64,000 nt of DNA from Rhizobium sp. NXC14 (GTDB lineage Bacteria > Pseudomonadota > Alphaproteobacteria > Rhizobiales > Rhizobiaceae), in contig NZ_CP021030.1 in assembly GCF_002117485.1 (NCBI RefSeq), forward strand, positions 3,771,501 through 3,835,500, written 5' to 3'. Positions 35,424 to 46,225 of this stretch are shown in pieces. Every line of letters begins with the position of its first letter. Positions within the stretch are counted from its first letter, which is position 1. The notes beneath the pieces are model-generated. The model saw nothing but the letters and a program-made list of their open reading frames with translations. It made no database searches and was not told the DNA's origin. Made by a program: the position numbers and the translations under genes.

Positions 35424-35687
35424 ATGTCTGATGCTCATGGCGTCGCCCGCGATCAGCTTCGCGCTTTCATCGAGCGCATTGAACGGCTGGAAGAAGAAAA
35501 GAAGACAATCGCCGACGACATCAAGGACGTCTATGGCGAAGCCAAGGGAATGGGCTTCGATACCAAGATCCTGAAGAAGGTCGTGGCGCTGCGCAAGAAG
35601 GACGAGCAGGAGCGCATGGAGGAGGAAGCCATCCTCGACACCTATCTGCACGCGCTCGGCATGATCGAAGCGCCGCCGGAAGGCTGA
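35424..35687 (+). CDS. gapR: GapR-type nucleoid-associated protein (DUF2312)
   Basis: 87 residues. Helical DNA-clamp protein: [40 protein letters not shown] and [20 protein letters not shown], then [10 protein letters not shown]. In Caulobacter GapR tracks over-twisted DNA ahead of polymerases and supports replication elongation; family membership is clear and the role is taken from there. SD AGGAGAACACG. A terminator hairpin follows. Confidence 0.93.
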
Positions 35688-35710
35688 TTCGCCGACGTCG
35701 CTGCTTCGAT

Positions 35711-35744
35711 AAAAGCCGTCGGACCTTCCGGCGGCTTTTCTTTT
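35711..35744 (+). terminator. Terminator of the gapR unit
   Basis: AAAAGCCG (35711-35718) pairs with CGGCTTTT (35732-35739), with further inner pairing of CGG and CCG, and a following CTTTT. Confidence 0.85.
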
Positions 35745-35796
35745 GCGCCGGATCTTGCTGGCACTCCAACTGTCCAGCCGATCGAATAGTCAGAAG

Positions 35797-35824
35797 AAAA
35801 CCGCCGGATCGCTCCGGCGGTTTT
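35797..35824. terminator. Bidirectional terminator between gapR unit and DUF882 gene
   Basis: AAAACCGCCGGA (35797-35808), loop TCGC, TCCGGCGGTTTT (35813-35824): a perfect 12-bp stem. It serves the minus-strand gene ending at 35847 and back-stops the plus strand. Confidence 0.85.
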
Positions 35825-35846
35825 CGGTCTGACGCGATCAGCAAGC

Positions 35847-37688
35847 TCAGTTCGTATTGAACTTACGCACTTCCATGAAGTTGACGGCGTTGCCGCTGAA
35901 ACGGGCCGGGTCGACTGAGGCGGTCTTGACGTTGAAGCCCTCGGCATAGACAGCGGTCGGTTGGGCGCGCATCGTCTGGCTGACGAAGCGCGGCGCCTTG
36001 ACCTGTTTGGACGCCATTTCGAGACGGGCATTGGTCAGCGCCCACTGCGAGATCATCTTCTGCGTCAGCTTCGGCTCGGTACGCACCGTCGCGCGGCTGG
36101 CATCGGCTGCGGCGGCTTCCTTCTGCGTCGGACGGCCGCCCTTGACCGGGAGGGGCTGCGGCGCGGGGCTCTCGGCAGCCGGGGCGTCGAAAGCATCGCC
36201 GAAGCTTGCCGACTTCGTCGCCGGCGCCAAGGCAGCGAGCTGCAATGACGGCTTTTCGGCGGGCGCCTTTTGTGGCATCGCGGCGGCGATTGCCTGCTCC
36301 ACGCTCATTTGAGGCTCATGCGAGGCGACCTGGCTTTGCGTATCCTTGTTCTGCTGCTCGAGCGCGGCGGCGATGGCAGGAGACAGGCCGCCATCCTGAT
36401 CGGCCTCGTCTGCCTCCGCTTCGGGATCGGCATCCGCCGCAGCAAGCAGATTTTCAGCAACGGCAGGGCGCTCGACCGGAGTGGGAACTGGCATTCCGTT
36501 CTGCATGTTCGGATCGATCGACGCGACTTCGGCGTCACCCGGCGCGCGGCGCTGACCGAGAAGCGAGGGAACGGGAATGCTGTAGGCGCTGAGATCGGCG
36601 AATTGCTGTGGCTGGGCCTGATCGGCCGGAAGCGCCGCGACGAGGGCCTGCTGCGCGGCGTTACCCGAAGAGGGCGCCACCAGTGCGCTGGCCATTTCAC
36701 TGCCGGCCGGCTGGTTGCTGAAAGCCGGGCGAACCTGCGGCACCGGCGCATTCAGGGCTGCGACTTCGGCCTGCTGCGGCTCGGCAGGAGCAGGCTCCGC
36801 CTTCGGCGGCGTCGCCTTGGCGACAGCAACGGGAGCCGAATCGTCGGAATCATCTTCCTGTTCGTCAGCCCCGCCGCCAAACAGCGCCTCAAACAGCGTC
36901 TTATGCTTCGGCGCCGATTCAGAAGCACTGGCGATCTCGATCTGCGTGCCGCTGACGCGGCGCTTGTAGTCGGCCATCGCTTGCTGATAACCGGGCAGCG
37001 GCTTGCCGTCAGCCGGGATATGAATGGTGTTGCCGTTCGGAAAAAGCCGGACAAGCTCGTCGCGGCTCATACGCGGCCAGGCGCGAACGCCGCCGACATC
37101 CATGTGCACGAAGGGCGAACCGGATTTCGGATAAAAGCCGACGCCGCCGATCTGCATCTTCATGCCGATGGCCCTGAGCGTCGCAAGCTTGACGTCGGGA
37201 ATGAAGAAGTCCATCGCCTTGCCGAGCATGTGTTGGCTTTTTTCGGCGACGCCGGAATTGCGCGAGCGGCCGCGCAGCATCTCGTTGGTTGCCGGCGAAC
37301 GGAAACCGCAGACGACGTTGATGTAGTCCCGCGAACCGCTCTGGCGGTAGACTTCCCAGATCAGGTCGAACAGGCGCGGATCCATCTTGGTCGGCTGGTT
37401 CTTGCGCCAGTCGCGCAGGAACCGGTTCAGCTGCTCCAGACCCTTCGGGTCGAACTTGCCGTTACGCTTGTAGGTGATGACGGCCTTTTCGCCGGTATGG
37501 ATGAAATAGAGCTTGAGGCTGCGGGTTTCGCCCGCTGCTTGGGAAGGCGTACCGACCAATACCGGCGAGGAAACCGCAAGCGCAAGAAGGGCGGCCGCCG
37601 CCGTCCTCACTGCCTTTCCGCAAATGTCGGCGCACAAAGAACGCCAGCTCAAGCGCGAAGGCTTGGAATTCCCATTCAGATTCGGCAA
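35847..37688 (-). CDS. DUF882 (M15-type peptidase fold) exported protein with long disordered tail
   Basis: 613 residues. N-terminal hydrophobic segment AAALLALAVSSPVLVGTPSQ is signal-like. Residues about 55-210 form the DUF882/YcbK domain with Zn-site residues H153 and D160 (SQHMLGKAMDFF) and H195 (FVHMDVGG), like murein endopeptidase MepK. Residues about 250-540 are a low-complexity Ala/Pro/Glu-rich region; the last 70 are again conserved-looking. The start is TTG at 37688; no in-frame ATG lies before the domain. Probably acts on peptidoglycan in the periplasm. The very long tail is unusual for the family (about 180-220 residues). Confidence 0.87.
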   Translation of the reverse strand: MPNLNGNSKPSRLSWRSLCADICGKAVRTAAAALLALAVSSPVLVGTPSQAAGETRSLKLYFIHTGEKAVITYKRNGKFDPKGLEQLNRFLRDWRKNQPTKMDPRLFDLIWEVYRQSGSRDYINVVCGFRSPATNEMLRGRSRNSGVAEKSQHMLGKAMDFFIPDVKLATLRAIGMKMQIGGVGFYPKSGSPFVHMDVGGVRAWPRMSRDELVRLFPNGNTIHIPADGKPLPGYQQAMADYKRRVSGTQIEIASASESAPKHKTLFEALFGGGADEQEDDSDDSAPVAVAKATPPKAEPAPAEPQQAEVAALNAPVPQVRPAFSNQPAGSEMASALVAPSSGNAAQQALVAALPADQAQPQQFADLSAYSIPVPSLLGQRRAPGDAEVASIDPNMQNGMPVPTPVERPAVAENLLAAADADPEAEADEADQDGGLSPAIAAALEQQNKDTQSQVASHEPQMSVEQAIAAAMPQKAPAEKPSLQLAALAPATKSASFGDAFDAPAAESPAPQPLPVKGGRPTQKEAAAADASRATVRTEPKLTQKMISQWALTNARLEMASKQVKAPRFVSQTMRAQPTAVYAEGFNVKTASVDPARFSGNAVNFMEVRKFNTN

Positions 37689-37866
37689 CTCGATCCCCGT
37701 CAGACAGACAATGTCCCGTACTGTCCCAGATGACTGTCAAATGCGGTCACACGATGGCAAAAATGCCACACATGATCAACCTTTTCTTTACATAGTGAAC
37801 GAGCCACTAACAAGTGGTTTATGATCAGTAACAAATCGTGGTTGCCCGAGTCTTAATAAATAAGGC

Positions 37867-39411
<1,545 letters not shown>

Positions 39412-39618
39412 TGTCGCTCCACTTCATGCGAAACCATGAAGCGCACTCTGGCAGAAAGGCTTGAACATCCAGTTTTGAGAAATAATTGCATTTTAACGAT
39501 TGCGAAGACCCGATTTCGTGCCGAAGCGAGGCCTTTTATGCGCCGAAAGACCCTTGATGCGGGGCCTTCTCGCGCTTATTCAAGCAGACCTGTCATAAAG
39601 TGGAGAGGAATTGCGCCC

Positions 39619-41475
39619 ATGAAAATCGAGCCCCTGCACGCCGGGTTTTTTTTCTCGCCAGCAACGCCAGCCGGGGCGGCGGCCGATCCGGCGCTCGGCG
39701 ACCTGCCGGTTTGGAAGTTGCAGGATCTTTATCCCTCCGTCACGTCCACCGCCTTCGTCGCCGACATGGAAAAGGCCGGCAAGGCCGCGATCGCTTTCGA
39801 AGAAAAGTGGAAGGGCAAACTCGCCGAAGCAGCGGCGAAGACTGGCACCGAAGGCATCGGCGCGGCGCTGAAGGAATATGAGGCGCTTGACGACATCATG
39901 GGCCGCCTCGGCTCCTTTGCCGCCCTCACTTATTTTTCCGACACCACCAATCCGGCAAACGGCAAGCTCTACGGCGACGTCCAGGCCAAAATCACCGAAT
40001 TCTCGGGCCATCTCCTGTTCTTCGCGCTCGAGCTGAACCGGATCGATGACGCCGTGATCGACGCCTGCATGGCCAATGACCCCGATGCCGGCCATTATCG
40101 CCCCTGGCTGATCGACCTGCGCAAAGATAAGCCCTATCAGCTCGATGACAGGCTGGAGCAGCTCTTCCTTGAGAAGTCGATGACATCGGCCTCCGCCTTC
40201 AATCGCCTCTTCGATGAAACCATGGCGGAGCTTCGCTATGAGATCGATGGCGAGAAAGTGCCGCTCGAGGTGGCGCTGAACATGCTGCAGGAGAAGGATC
40301 CGGAAGTGCGCCGCAAAGCGGCCATGGCGCTCGCCGAAACCTTCAAGGCGAATATCCGCATCTTCACGCTGATCACCAATACGCTTGCCAAGGACAAGGA
40401 TATCTCCGACCGCTGGCGCGGCTTCGAGGATATCGCCGACTCCAGGCATTTGGCAAACCGCGTCGAGCGAGAGGTTGTCGACGCCTTGGCCGCAGCCGTC
40501 CGCGAAGCCTATCCCCGCCTTTCGCACCGCTATTATAGAATGAAGGCGAAATGGCTCGGCATGGAGCAGATGAATTTCTGGGACCGCAACGCGCCCCTTC
40601 CGGAAACGTCGAGCGCCGTGATCTCCTGGTCCGACGCGAAGGACACGGTGCTATCGGCTTACGGCAATTTCGCCCCCGAGATGGCCGATATCGCCAGGCG
40701 TTTCTTCGACGAGCAATGGATCGATGCCCCGGTTCGCCCCGGCAAGGCGCCTGGCGCCTTCGCTCATCCGACGGTTCCCTCGGCACACCCTTACGTGCTC
40801 GTCAATTATATGGGCAAGCCACGCGACGTCATGACGCTTGCCCATGAACTCGGCCACGGTGTCCATCAGGTTCTCGCCAGCGCGCAAGGCGCGTTGATGT
40901 GCCAGACGCCGTTGACGCTGGCCGAAACCGCGTCGGTCTTCGGCGAGATGCTGACCTTCCGCGCGCTCCTGGAAAAGACGACCGACAGGCGCGAGCGCAA
41001 GGCGATGCTTGCCCAGAAGGTCGAGGACATGATCAACACGGTCGTGCGCCAGATCGCCTTCTACGAATTCGAGCGCAAGCTGCACACCGCCCGCAAGGCA
41101 GGCGAACTCACCGCCGACGACATCGGCGAACTCTGGCTCTCCGTCCAGTCGGAAAGCCTCGGGCCGGCGATCAATATTTCAGAGGGCTACGAGACCTATT
41201 GGGCCTATATCCCCCACTTCATCCACTCGCCCTTCTATGTCTACGCCTATGCCTTCGGCGATTGCCTGGTCAATTCGCTCTACGCCGTCTACCAGAAGGC
41301 GGAGAAGGGCTTCCAGGAGAAGTATTTCGAACTGCTCAAGGCCGGCGGCACCAAGCATCATTCCGAACTCTTGAAGCCTTTCGGCCTCGACGCCACCGAT
41401 CCGTCGTTCTGGAGCCAGGGCCTGTCGATGATCGAAGGGCTGATTGATGAGTTGGAAGCGTTAGACAAGGGGTGA
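39619..41475 (+). CDS. M3 family oligoendopeptidase (PepF type)
   Basis: 618 residues. Zn metallopeptidase that trims oligopeptides in the cytoplasm. The zinc motif HELGHGVHQ (H-E-x-x-H) lies near residue 410 with the downstream Glu in LAETASVFGEM. The rest is an all-helical M3B fold. Start ATG 39619 after GAGAGGA; the long open frame upstream is antisense to the sigma-54 regulator and has no coding support. The early run GFFFSPATPAGAAAD is a slightly hydrophobic N-terminus but not a convincing signal peptide. Confidence 0.95.
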   Translation: MKIEPLHAGFFFSPATPAGAAADPALGDLPVWKLQDLYPSVTSTAFVADMEKAGKAAIAFEEKWKGKLAEAAAKTGTEGIGAALKEYEALDDIMGRLGSFAALTYFSDTTNPANGKLYGDVQAKITEFSGHLLFFALELNRIDDAVIDACMANDPDAGHYRPWLIDLRKDKPYQLDDRLEQLFLEKSMTSASAFNRLFDETMAELRYEIDGEKVPLEVALNMLQEKDPEVRRKAAMALAETFKANIRIFTLITNTLAKDKDISDRWRGFEDIADSRHLANRVEREVVDALAAAVREAYPRLSHRYYRMKAKWLGMEQMNFWDRNAPLPETSSAVISWSDAKDTVLSAYGNFAPEMADIARRFFDEQWIDAPVRPGKAPGAFAHPTVPSAHPYVLVNYMGKPRDVMTLAHELGHGVHQVLASAQGALMCQTPLTLAETASVFGEMLTFRALLEKTTDRRERKAMLAQKVEDMINTVVRQIAFYEFERKLHTARKAGELTADDIGELWLSVQSESLGPAINISEGYETYWAYIPHFIHSPFYVYAYAFGDCLVNSLYAVYQKAEKGFQEKYFELLKAGGTKHHSELLKPFGLDATDPSFWSQGLSMIEGLIDELEALDKG

Positions 41476-41513
41476 ATTCTCGTCGCCAGGAGCGGAGAGG
41501 CAGCAATGAGTCT

Positions 41514-41648
41514 CTTCTCCCCTCGGGGGAGAAGGTGCCGGCAGGCGGATGAGGGGGCGACATAGCAGAAGCTGTCCTTCGCATCTGCTCAGGACGTCGC
41601 TCCGCCCCCTCATCTGCCCTTCGGGTATCTTCTCCCCATGGGGAGAAG
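41514..41648. repeat. RIME-like intergenic palindromic element
   Basis: A mosaic of palindromes. CTTCTCCCC-tcg-GGGGAGAAG (41514-41534) at one end and CTTCTCCCC-at-GGGGAGAAG (41629-41648) at the other. Inside, GGCGGATGAGGGGGCG (41544-41559) is the near-perfect reverse complement of the segment at about 41603-41618. The whole can fold into one large stem. The palette matches the Rhizobium-specific intergenic mosaic elements (RIME). It fills the 240-bp spacer between the M3 peptidase and pabB. Confidence 0.85.
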
Positions 41649-41715
41649 AGGGAAGTATCTCACCCTCCCCATCTCACCTCGAGCAATGGAGAGCAGAACA
41701 AATTGAAAGTGTCGC

Positions 41716-42873
41716 GTGGCCGACCAACCCTATATCCTTTTTCGCGACGACACGACCGACGAGGTGATGCTTTTCGCCAAGCCGGCTGAGATCATCGTCG
41801 CTCGGACGCGCAGCGAATTCTTCGCCGGCCTTGTCCGCATGGAAGAGGCCAAGGCCGAGGGCAAATGGCTTGCGGGCTACATGGCCTACGAGGCCGGATA
41901 TCTCTTCGAAGAAAAACTCGCTGCCTTCGCCGGAGAAGGTCGCGAAACGCCGCTCCTCTGTTTTGGCGTATTCGATGCTCCGCAGCCGGACACACACCCG
42001 CTCGCCCAGCCGAAACAGCGTCTCGAAAACGAGGAATTCCTCACCGCACCGAAGGCCGCCTGGGATTTCCCTATCTATAAAGAGCATTTCAACCGCCTTC
42101 ACCAGCACCTGAGGCTCGGCGACGCCTATCAGGCAAACCTCACCATGCCGGTCAAAGCCCGCTGGAGCGGCGATCCTCGTGCCGCCTTCTGGTCGCTGAT
42201 CGAACGCCAGCCTGTGAAATACGGTGCACTGATCGATCTCGGCGGCCCGATCATCCTGTCGCGTTCACCCGAACTTTTCTTCCGCACCGATGAGCAAGGT
42301 TGGATCGAAACTCATCCGATGAAAGGCACGGCAAAACGCGGCGCTACCGCCGCCGAAGATGCCGAAATCATCGCGGCCATGCGGGCAGATATCAAGACCC
42401 AGGCCGAAAACCGCATGATCGTCGATCTGCTGCGCAACGATATCTCCCGCATCACCGAGGTCGGCACGCTCACCGTTCCGAAGCTCTTCGAGATCGAGAC
42501 CTATCCGACCGTCCACCAGATGGTCAGCCATGTGCAGGCAAGACTTCGCCCCGGCCTTTCGATCCGCGATATCTTTGCCGCCCTCTTTCCCTGCGGCTCG
42601 ATCACCGGCGCGCCCAAGATACGGGCGATGGAGATCCTGCACGCACTCGAGGATGATCCCCGCGACGCCTATTGCGGTGCGATCGGCATGATCTCGCCGA
42701 CCGGCGCCATGCGTTTTGCCGTCGCCATCCGCACCGTCACGCTTTTTGGCGGCGGCAGGGCGGTCTTCAATGTCGGCGGCGGCATCGTCTTCGATTCCAC
42801 CGCCGAGGCGGAATATGAGGAATGCCTGCTCAAGGCGCGCTTCGCCGTCGGCGACCAGTGGATCGCGCGATGA
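41716..42873 (+). CDS. pabB: Aminodeoxychorismate synthase component I
   Basis: 385 residues, GTG start (MADQPYILF). Chorismate-binding enzyme making 4-amino-4-deoxychorismate for folate. Motifs: ETHPMKGTAKRGAT, DIKTQAENRMIVDLLRNDIS and CGSITGAPKIRAMEIL, then GAIGMISPTGAMRFAVAIRT. Shorter than anthranilate synthase I, lacking much of its N-terminal lobe, as usual for short PabB. ATGA overlap with pabC. The glutaminase partner PabA is not in the window. Confidence 0.93.
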   Translation: MADQPYILFRDDTTDEVMLFAKPAEIIVARTRSEFFAGLVRMEEAKAEGKWLAGYMAYEAGYLFEEKLAAFAGEGRETPLLCFGVFDAPQPDTHPLAQPKQRLENEEFLTAPKAAWDFPIYKEHFNRLHQHLRLGDAYQANLTMPVKARWSGDPRAAFWSLIERQPVKYGALIDLGGPIILSRSPELFFRTDEQGWIETHPMKGTAKRGATAAEDAEIIAAMRADIKTQAENRMIVDLLRNDISRITEVGTLTVPKLFEIETYPTVHQMVSHVQARLRPGLSIRDIFAALFPCGSITGAPKIRAMEILHALEDDPRDAYCGAIGMISPTGAMRFAVAIRTVTLFGGGRAVFNVGGGIVFDSTAEAEYEECLLKARFAVGDQWIAR

Positions 42874-43499
42874 CCGATTTCTCGCTGATCGAGACACTGC
42901 GCTGGCAGCCTGGGGAAGGCTTCATCCGCCTGCGCCTGCATCTCGCCCGGCTTTCCCGCTCCGCCCGCCGCCTCGGCTTTCCGCAACCGCTCGGCGCAGC
43001 GGCGAAGCTCGATAAAGTCGTCAGTGAGGCAAAGGGCCCGCTGCGCATCCGCATGACCTTCGACGCACAAGGCCGCATCGAGGTGAAGAGCGCGGCCTTC
43101 GTCCCGTTGGCGCCTGATACCGTCTGGACCACCCGCCTCGCCGCAACGCGCCTCGATTCCGCCGACCGGCTGCTGCGGGTCAAAACCACGCGACGCGCCG
43201 TCTACGAAACCGCGCGCTCCGAATATGCTCAGGCGGAAGCCGACGAAGTCATCCTCTTGAACGAACGCGACGAGGTCTGCGAGGGAACCATCACCTCCAT
43301 CTTTCTCGACGACGGAAGCGGCATTTTACGCACTCCGCCGATCTCCTGCGGCCTGCTCGCCGGCGTGCTGCGCACCGAACTCATCTGCGCGCGCAAGGCC
43401 CGCGTCGGCCGCTTGAGCCTCGCTGATCTCGATGCCGGCACGCTCTATGTCGGCAACTCGCTGCGCGGCCTGATCCGCGCAAACCTCCTGAGGAATTGA
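42870..43499 (+). CDS. pabC: Aminodeoxychorismate lyase-like PLP enzyme
   Basis: 209 residues. Fold type IV aminotransferase-like enzyme: PLP lysine in RVKTTRRAVYE, glutamate of the E-x-x-x-x-N/T region in EVCEGTITSIF, and the C-terminal GLLAGVLRTEL loop. Expected reaction is release of pyruvate from aminodeoxychorismate to give p-aminobenzoate. ATG at 42870 overlaps the pabB stop by four bases. Shorter than E. coli PabC (269), mostly at the ends. Confidence 0.88.
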   Translation: MTDFSLIETLRWQPGEGFIRLRLHLARLSRSARRLGFPQPLGAAAKLDKVVSEAKGPLRIRMTFDAQGRIEVKSAAFVPLAPDTVWTTRLAATRLDSADRLLRVKTTRRAVYETARSEYAQAEADEVILLNERDEVCEGTITSIFLDDGSGILRTPPISCGLLAGVLRTELICARKARVGRLSLADLDAGTLYVGNSLRGLIRANLLRN

Positions 43500-43501
43500 C
43501 C

Positions 43502-43786
43502 ATGTTCATTCTCTCCCTCACCTACGTTAAATCCAGCGACGAAGCCGACAGGCACATGGAGCCGCACATGGCCTGGGTGAAGGACGGTTACGCCAAGGGC
43601 TGGTTCCTCGCCTCCGGCCGTAAGGTGCCGCGTACCGGCGGCGCGATCCTCGCCATCGGCGACCGTGCCACAATCGAAGCCTATGTCGCCGCCGACCCCT
43701 TCACCGTCCACGGGGTCGCCGAATACGAAATCACCGAACTTGCGATAACGACGACGGTCGAAGGATTGGAAATCCTGAAGCGGTGA
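43502..43786 (+). CDS. YCII-related domain protein
   Basis: 94 residues, one YCII domain: MFILSLTYVKSSDEADRHME, HMAWVKDGYAKGWFLASGRK and VAADPFTVHGVAEYEITEL. YCII proteins have a ferredoxin-like fold with a conserved His/Asp pair; mostly unknown function. Two bases after pabC, so part of the same operon. SD GAGGA precedes the ATG at 43502. Confidence 0.9.
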   Translation: MFILSLTYVKSSDEADRHMEPHMAWVKDGYAKGWFLASGRKVPRTGGAILAIGDRATIEAYVAADPFTVHGVAEYEITELAITTTVEGLEILKR

Positions 43787-43952
43787 TTTTCGGTCAGGGC
43801 ATCTTGTCGCGCCGATATTTGGCCTTTCCCCGTCAACGCTCTTTATTGTGACGGCGTTTTGTGATTAGAGCCGGTCACTTCGCAATTTCTGCGGCAATCT
43901 CACAAGAATTCTTCAGGCTGAGCGCCTTCGTCCCCTTCCACAGGAGAAAAGA

Positions 43953-45404
43953 ATGACGGAACAGAACTATCCGGTATATGCCGAAATTACCGGTCCGATC
44001 GTGATGATCGGCTTTGGCTCCATCGGCCGCGGCACCCTGCCCCTGATCGAGCGCCACTTCAAATTCGACAAGAGCCGGATGGTCGTCATCGACCCGCGTG
44101 AAGAACCCTCCGACATGGAGATCCTGAAGAAACATGGCGTTCGCCACATCAAGGAATATGTTACCAAGGACAATTACAAGGAGCTGCTGAAGCCCCTGCT
44201 GACGAAAGGCGAAGGCCAGGGCTTCTGCGTCAACCTCTCGGTCGACACCTCCTCGCTCGACATCATCAAGCTGTGCCGCAAGCTCGATGTTCTTTATATC
44301 GATACGGTCGTCGAGCCCTGGCTTGGCTTCTATTTCGACAAGGGCATGAGCAATGCCGACCGCACCAACTATGCGCTGCGCGAGACGGTGCGCAAGGAAA
44401 AGGCGAAAAACCCCGGCGGCGCCACCGCCGTCTCCACCTGCGGCGCCAATCCGGGCATGGTCTCCTGGTTCGTCAAGCAGGCGCTCGTCAACCTCGCCAA
44501 TGATACCGGTGTTAAATTCGAGGAACCGGACCAGCACGATCGCGAAGGCTGGGCCAAACTGATGAAGAAAGTCGGCGTCAAGGGCGTCCACATCGCCGAG
44601 CGCGACACCCAGCGCACAAAACATCCGAAGCCGCTCAACGTCTTCTGGAACACCTGGTCCGTCGAAGGCTTCATCTCCGAAGGTATGCAGCCGGCCGAAC
44701 TCGGCTGGGGCACGCACGAGCAGTGGATGCCGAAGAATGCCAAGAAGCACAAGAAGGGCAACAAGGCGGCGATCTACCTGGAGCAGCCGGGCGCCAACAC
44801 CCGCGTGCGCACCTGGTGCCCGACCCCCGGCCCGCAATACGGCTTCCTCGTCACCCACAACGAGTCGATCTCGATCGCCGATTACTTCACGGTCCGCGAC
44901 AAGGACGGCGAAGTCACCTTCCGTCCGACCTGCCATTATGCCTACCATCCCGCCAACGACGCCGTGCTCTCGCTGCATGAGATGTTCGGCAACGGCGGCA
45001 CCCCGCAGCCGGTCCACCACGTTCTCGACGAGGAGGAGCTCGAGGACGGCATCGACGAACTCGGCGTCCTGCTTTACGGTCATGAGAAGAATGCCTACTG
45101 GTATGGTTCCCGCCTGTCGCTGGAAGAAACCCGCCGCATCGCGCCTTACCAGAACGCCACCGGCCTACAGGTGACCTCCGCCGTTCTCGCCGGCATGGTC
45201 TGGGCGCTGGAAAACCCGAAGGCCGGCATCGTCGAAGCCGACGAGATTGACTACAAGCGCTGCCTCGACGTGCAGATGCCCTATCTCGGCCCGGTCGAAG
45301 GCCACTATACCGACTGGACGCCACTAGACGGCCGTCCCGGTCTGTTTCCTGAGGATATCGACACCAAGGATCCCTGGCAGTTCAGGAACATCCTCGTTCG
45401 CTGA
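43953..45404 (+). CDS. hss: Homospermidine synthase
   Basis: 483 residues. NAD-dependent synthesis of sym-homospermidine, an abundant rhizobial polyamine, from putrescine. N-terminal Rossmann motif IVMIGFGSIGRGTLPLIERH, STCGANPGMVSWFVKQA in the middle and family-typical GTHEQWMPKNAKKHKKGNKA. Length matches bacterial Hss (about 480). SD AGGAGAAAAGA. Own promoter presumably in the 166-bp spacer 43787-43952, where nothing else is seen. Terminator at 45427. Confidence 0.95.
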   Translation: MTEQNYPVYAEITGPIVMIGFGSIGRGTLPLIERHFKFDKSRMVVIDPREEPSDMEILKKHGVRHIKEYVTKDNYKELLKPLLTKGEGQGFCVNLSVDTSSLDIIKLCRKLDVLYIDTVVEPWLGFYFDKGMSNADRTNYALRETVRKEKAKNPGGATAVSTCGANPGMVSWFVKQALVNLANDTGVKFEEPDQHDREGWAKLMKKVGVKGVHIAERDTQRTKHPKPLNVFWNTWSVEGFISEGMQPAELGWGTHEQWMPKNAKKHKKGNKAAIYLEQPGANTRVRTWCPTPGPQYGFLVTHNESISIADYFTVRDKDGEVTFRPTCHYAYHPANDAVLSLHEMFGNGGTPQPVHHVLDEEELEDGIDELGVLLYGHEKNAYWYGSRLSLEETRRIAPYQNATGLQVTSAVLAGMVWALENPKAGIVEADEIDYKRCLDVQMPYLGPVEGHYTDWTPLDGRPGLFPEDIDTKDPWQFRNILVR

Positions 45405-45426
45405 CATTGTCGGTGCAACTTTGAAG

Positions 45427-45453
45427 ATGCCCGCCGCGAGGCGGGCATTTTTG
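45427..45453 (+). terminator. Terminator of hss
   Basis: ATGCCCGCC (45427-45435), loop GCGA, GGCGGGCAT (45440-45448), followed by TTTTG. Confidence 0.9.
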
Positions 45454-45574
45454 TAACGCTGGCTGTATAAATGCCGTCCCCACTGCTCCAAGCCTTGCCA
45501 TCATGGCAGACGCACGCCATGTTTTGCCCGAACTTGGCGGGTGACCGCCACGCCGATTCGCCGGGAGAAGCCTT

Positions 45575-45943
45575 ATGAAAATCAGAACTGGTCTCGTTCT
45601 TGTCGGTGCAGCGGCCGCTCTTGCCTCCTGCGTTTCGCCGGAGCCACGGCCATTGCCGGTTGCAGCCACGCCCGCCGCCAACGGCGTTGAAGGCAGCTGG
45701 AGCGATCCGAACGGCATCGTCTCCACGTTCCAGGGCGGTACCTTCACCACCCGCACGACCGATAGCAACCAGCTTCTTGCTTCCGGCACCTATATCAATA
45801 CCTCGCCGACACTGGTCGAGATCAACATGACCTCGCTGGTGCGCAAGACACAGTCCAAGGTTAATTGCGCCCTCGTCAATCCTACCCAGCTCAACTGCAC
45901 TTCGGATTCCGGTGCACAATTCACACTTTCCCGCCGCGGCTGA
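45575..45943 (+). CDS. omp10: Omp10-like outer-membrane lipoprotein
   Basis: 122 residues. Lipobox LASC near residue 19 after a hydrophobic signal (LVLVGAAAALASC). The mature part EGSWSDPNGIVSTFQGGTFT and SKVNCALVNPTQLNCTS resemble Brucella Omp10, an inhibitor-like I42/lysozyme-inhibitor fold. Probable envelope role. SD GGGAGAAG. Alone between hss and the nucleotidase gene. Confidence 0.85.
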   Translation: MKIRTGLVLVGAAAALASCVSPEPRPLPVAATPAANGVEGSWSDPNGIVSTFQGGTFTTRTTDSNQLLASGTYINTSPTLVEINMTSLVRKTQSKVNCALVNPTQLNCTSDSGAQFTLSRRG

Positions 45944-46225
45944 AAAGAGCGGATGCGCTGACGGTCTTGTGCTGGTTACCGTGCGAATCTCTTTCTGGTC
46001 ACCTTGTCCTGCTGATGCTGGTCTCATGTCGAAGGCGATGACGCCCGCTTAAGAGGCCGCTTTTTTGTGCCGGTCCTCTTGGAAAGAATCCCTTCTGATC
46101 CAGCTTTCCCTTGCGGTTGTGAATCGTCTGATGGAACATCTGCTCGCCGGGAAACCGACCCGGCGGACTTTGGAAGGGATTGGCGTGGATCAGGGGGATC
46201 TTTCGCCTCAATCAGGAGAACAGGG

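Noticed and set aside
36270..37733. Open frame of 487 codons on the plus strand opposite the DUF882 gene
   Set aside because: Shadow frame rich in Arg, His and Gly; no SD, no domain, and it covers a well-supported gene.
37752..37768. TGGCATTTTTGCC on the minus strand as a sigma-54 promoter for the DUF882 gene
   Set aside because: The GG-to-GC spacing is too short compared with the -24/-12 consensus; it is better read as a small palindrome.
43826..43852. CCGTCA...TGACGG as a terminator of the pabB-pabC-YCII operon
   Set aside because: Only a 6-bp stem with a 13-base loop and a weak T-run; too poor to call.
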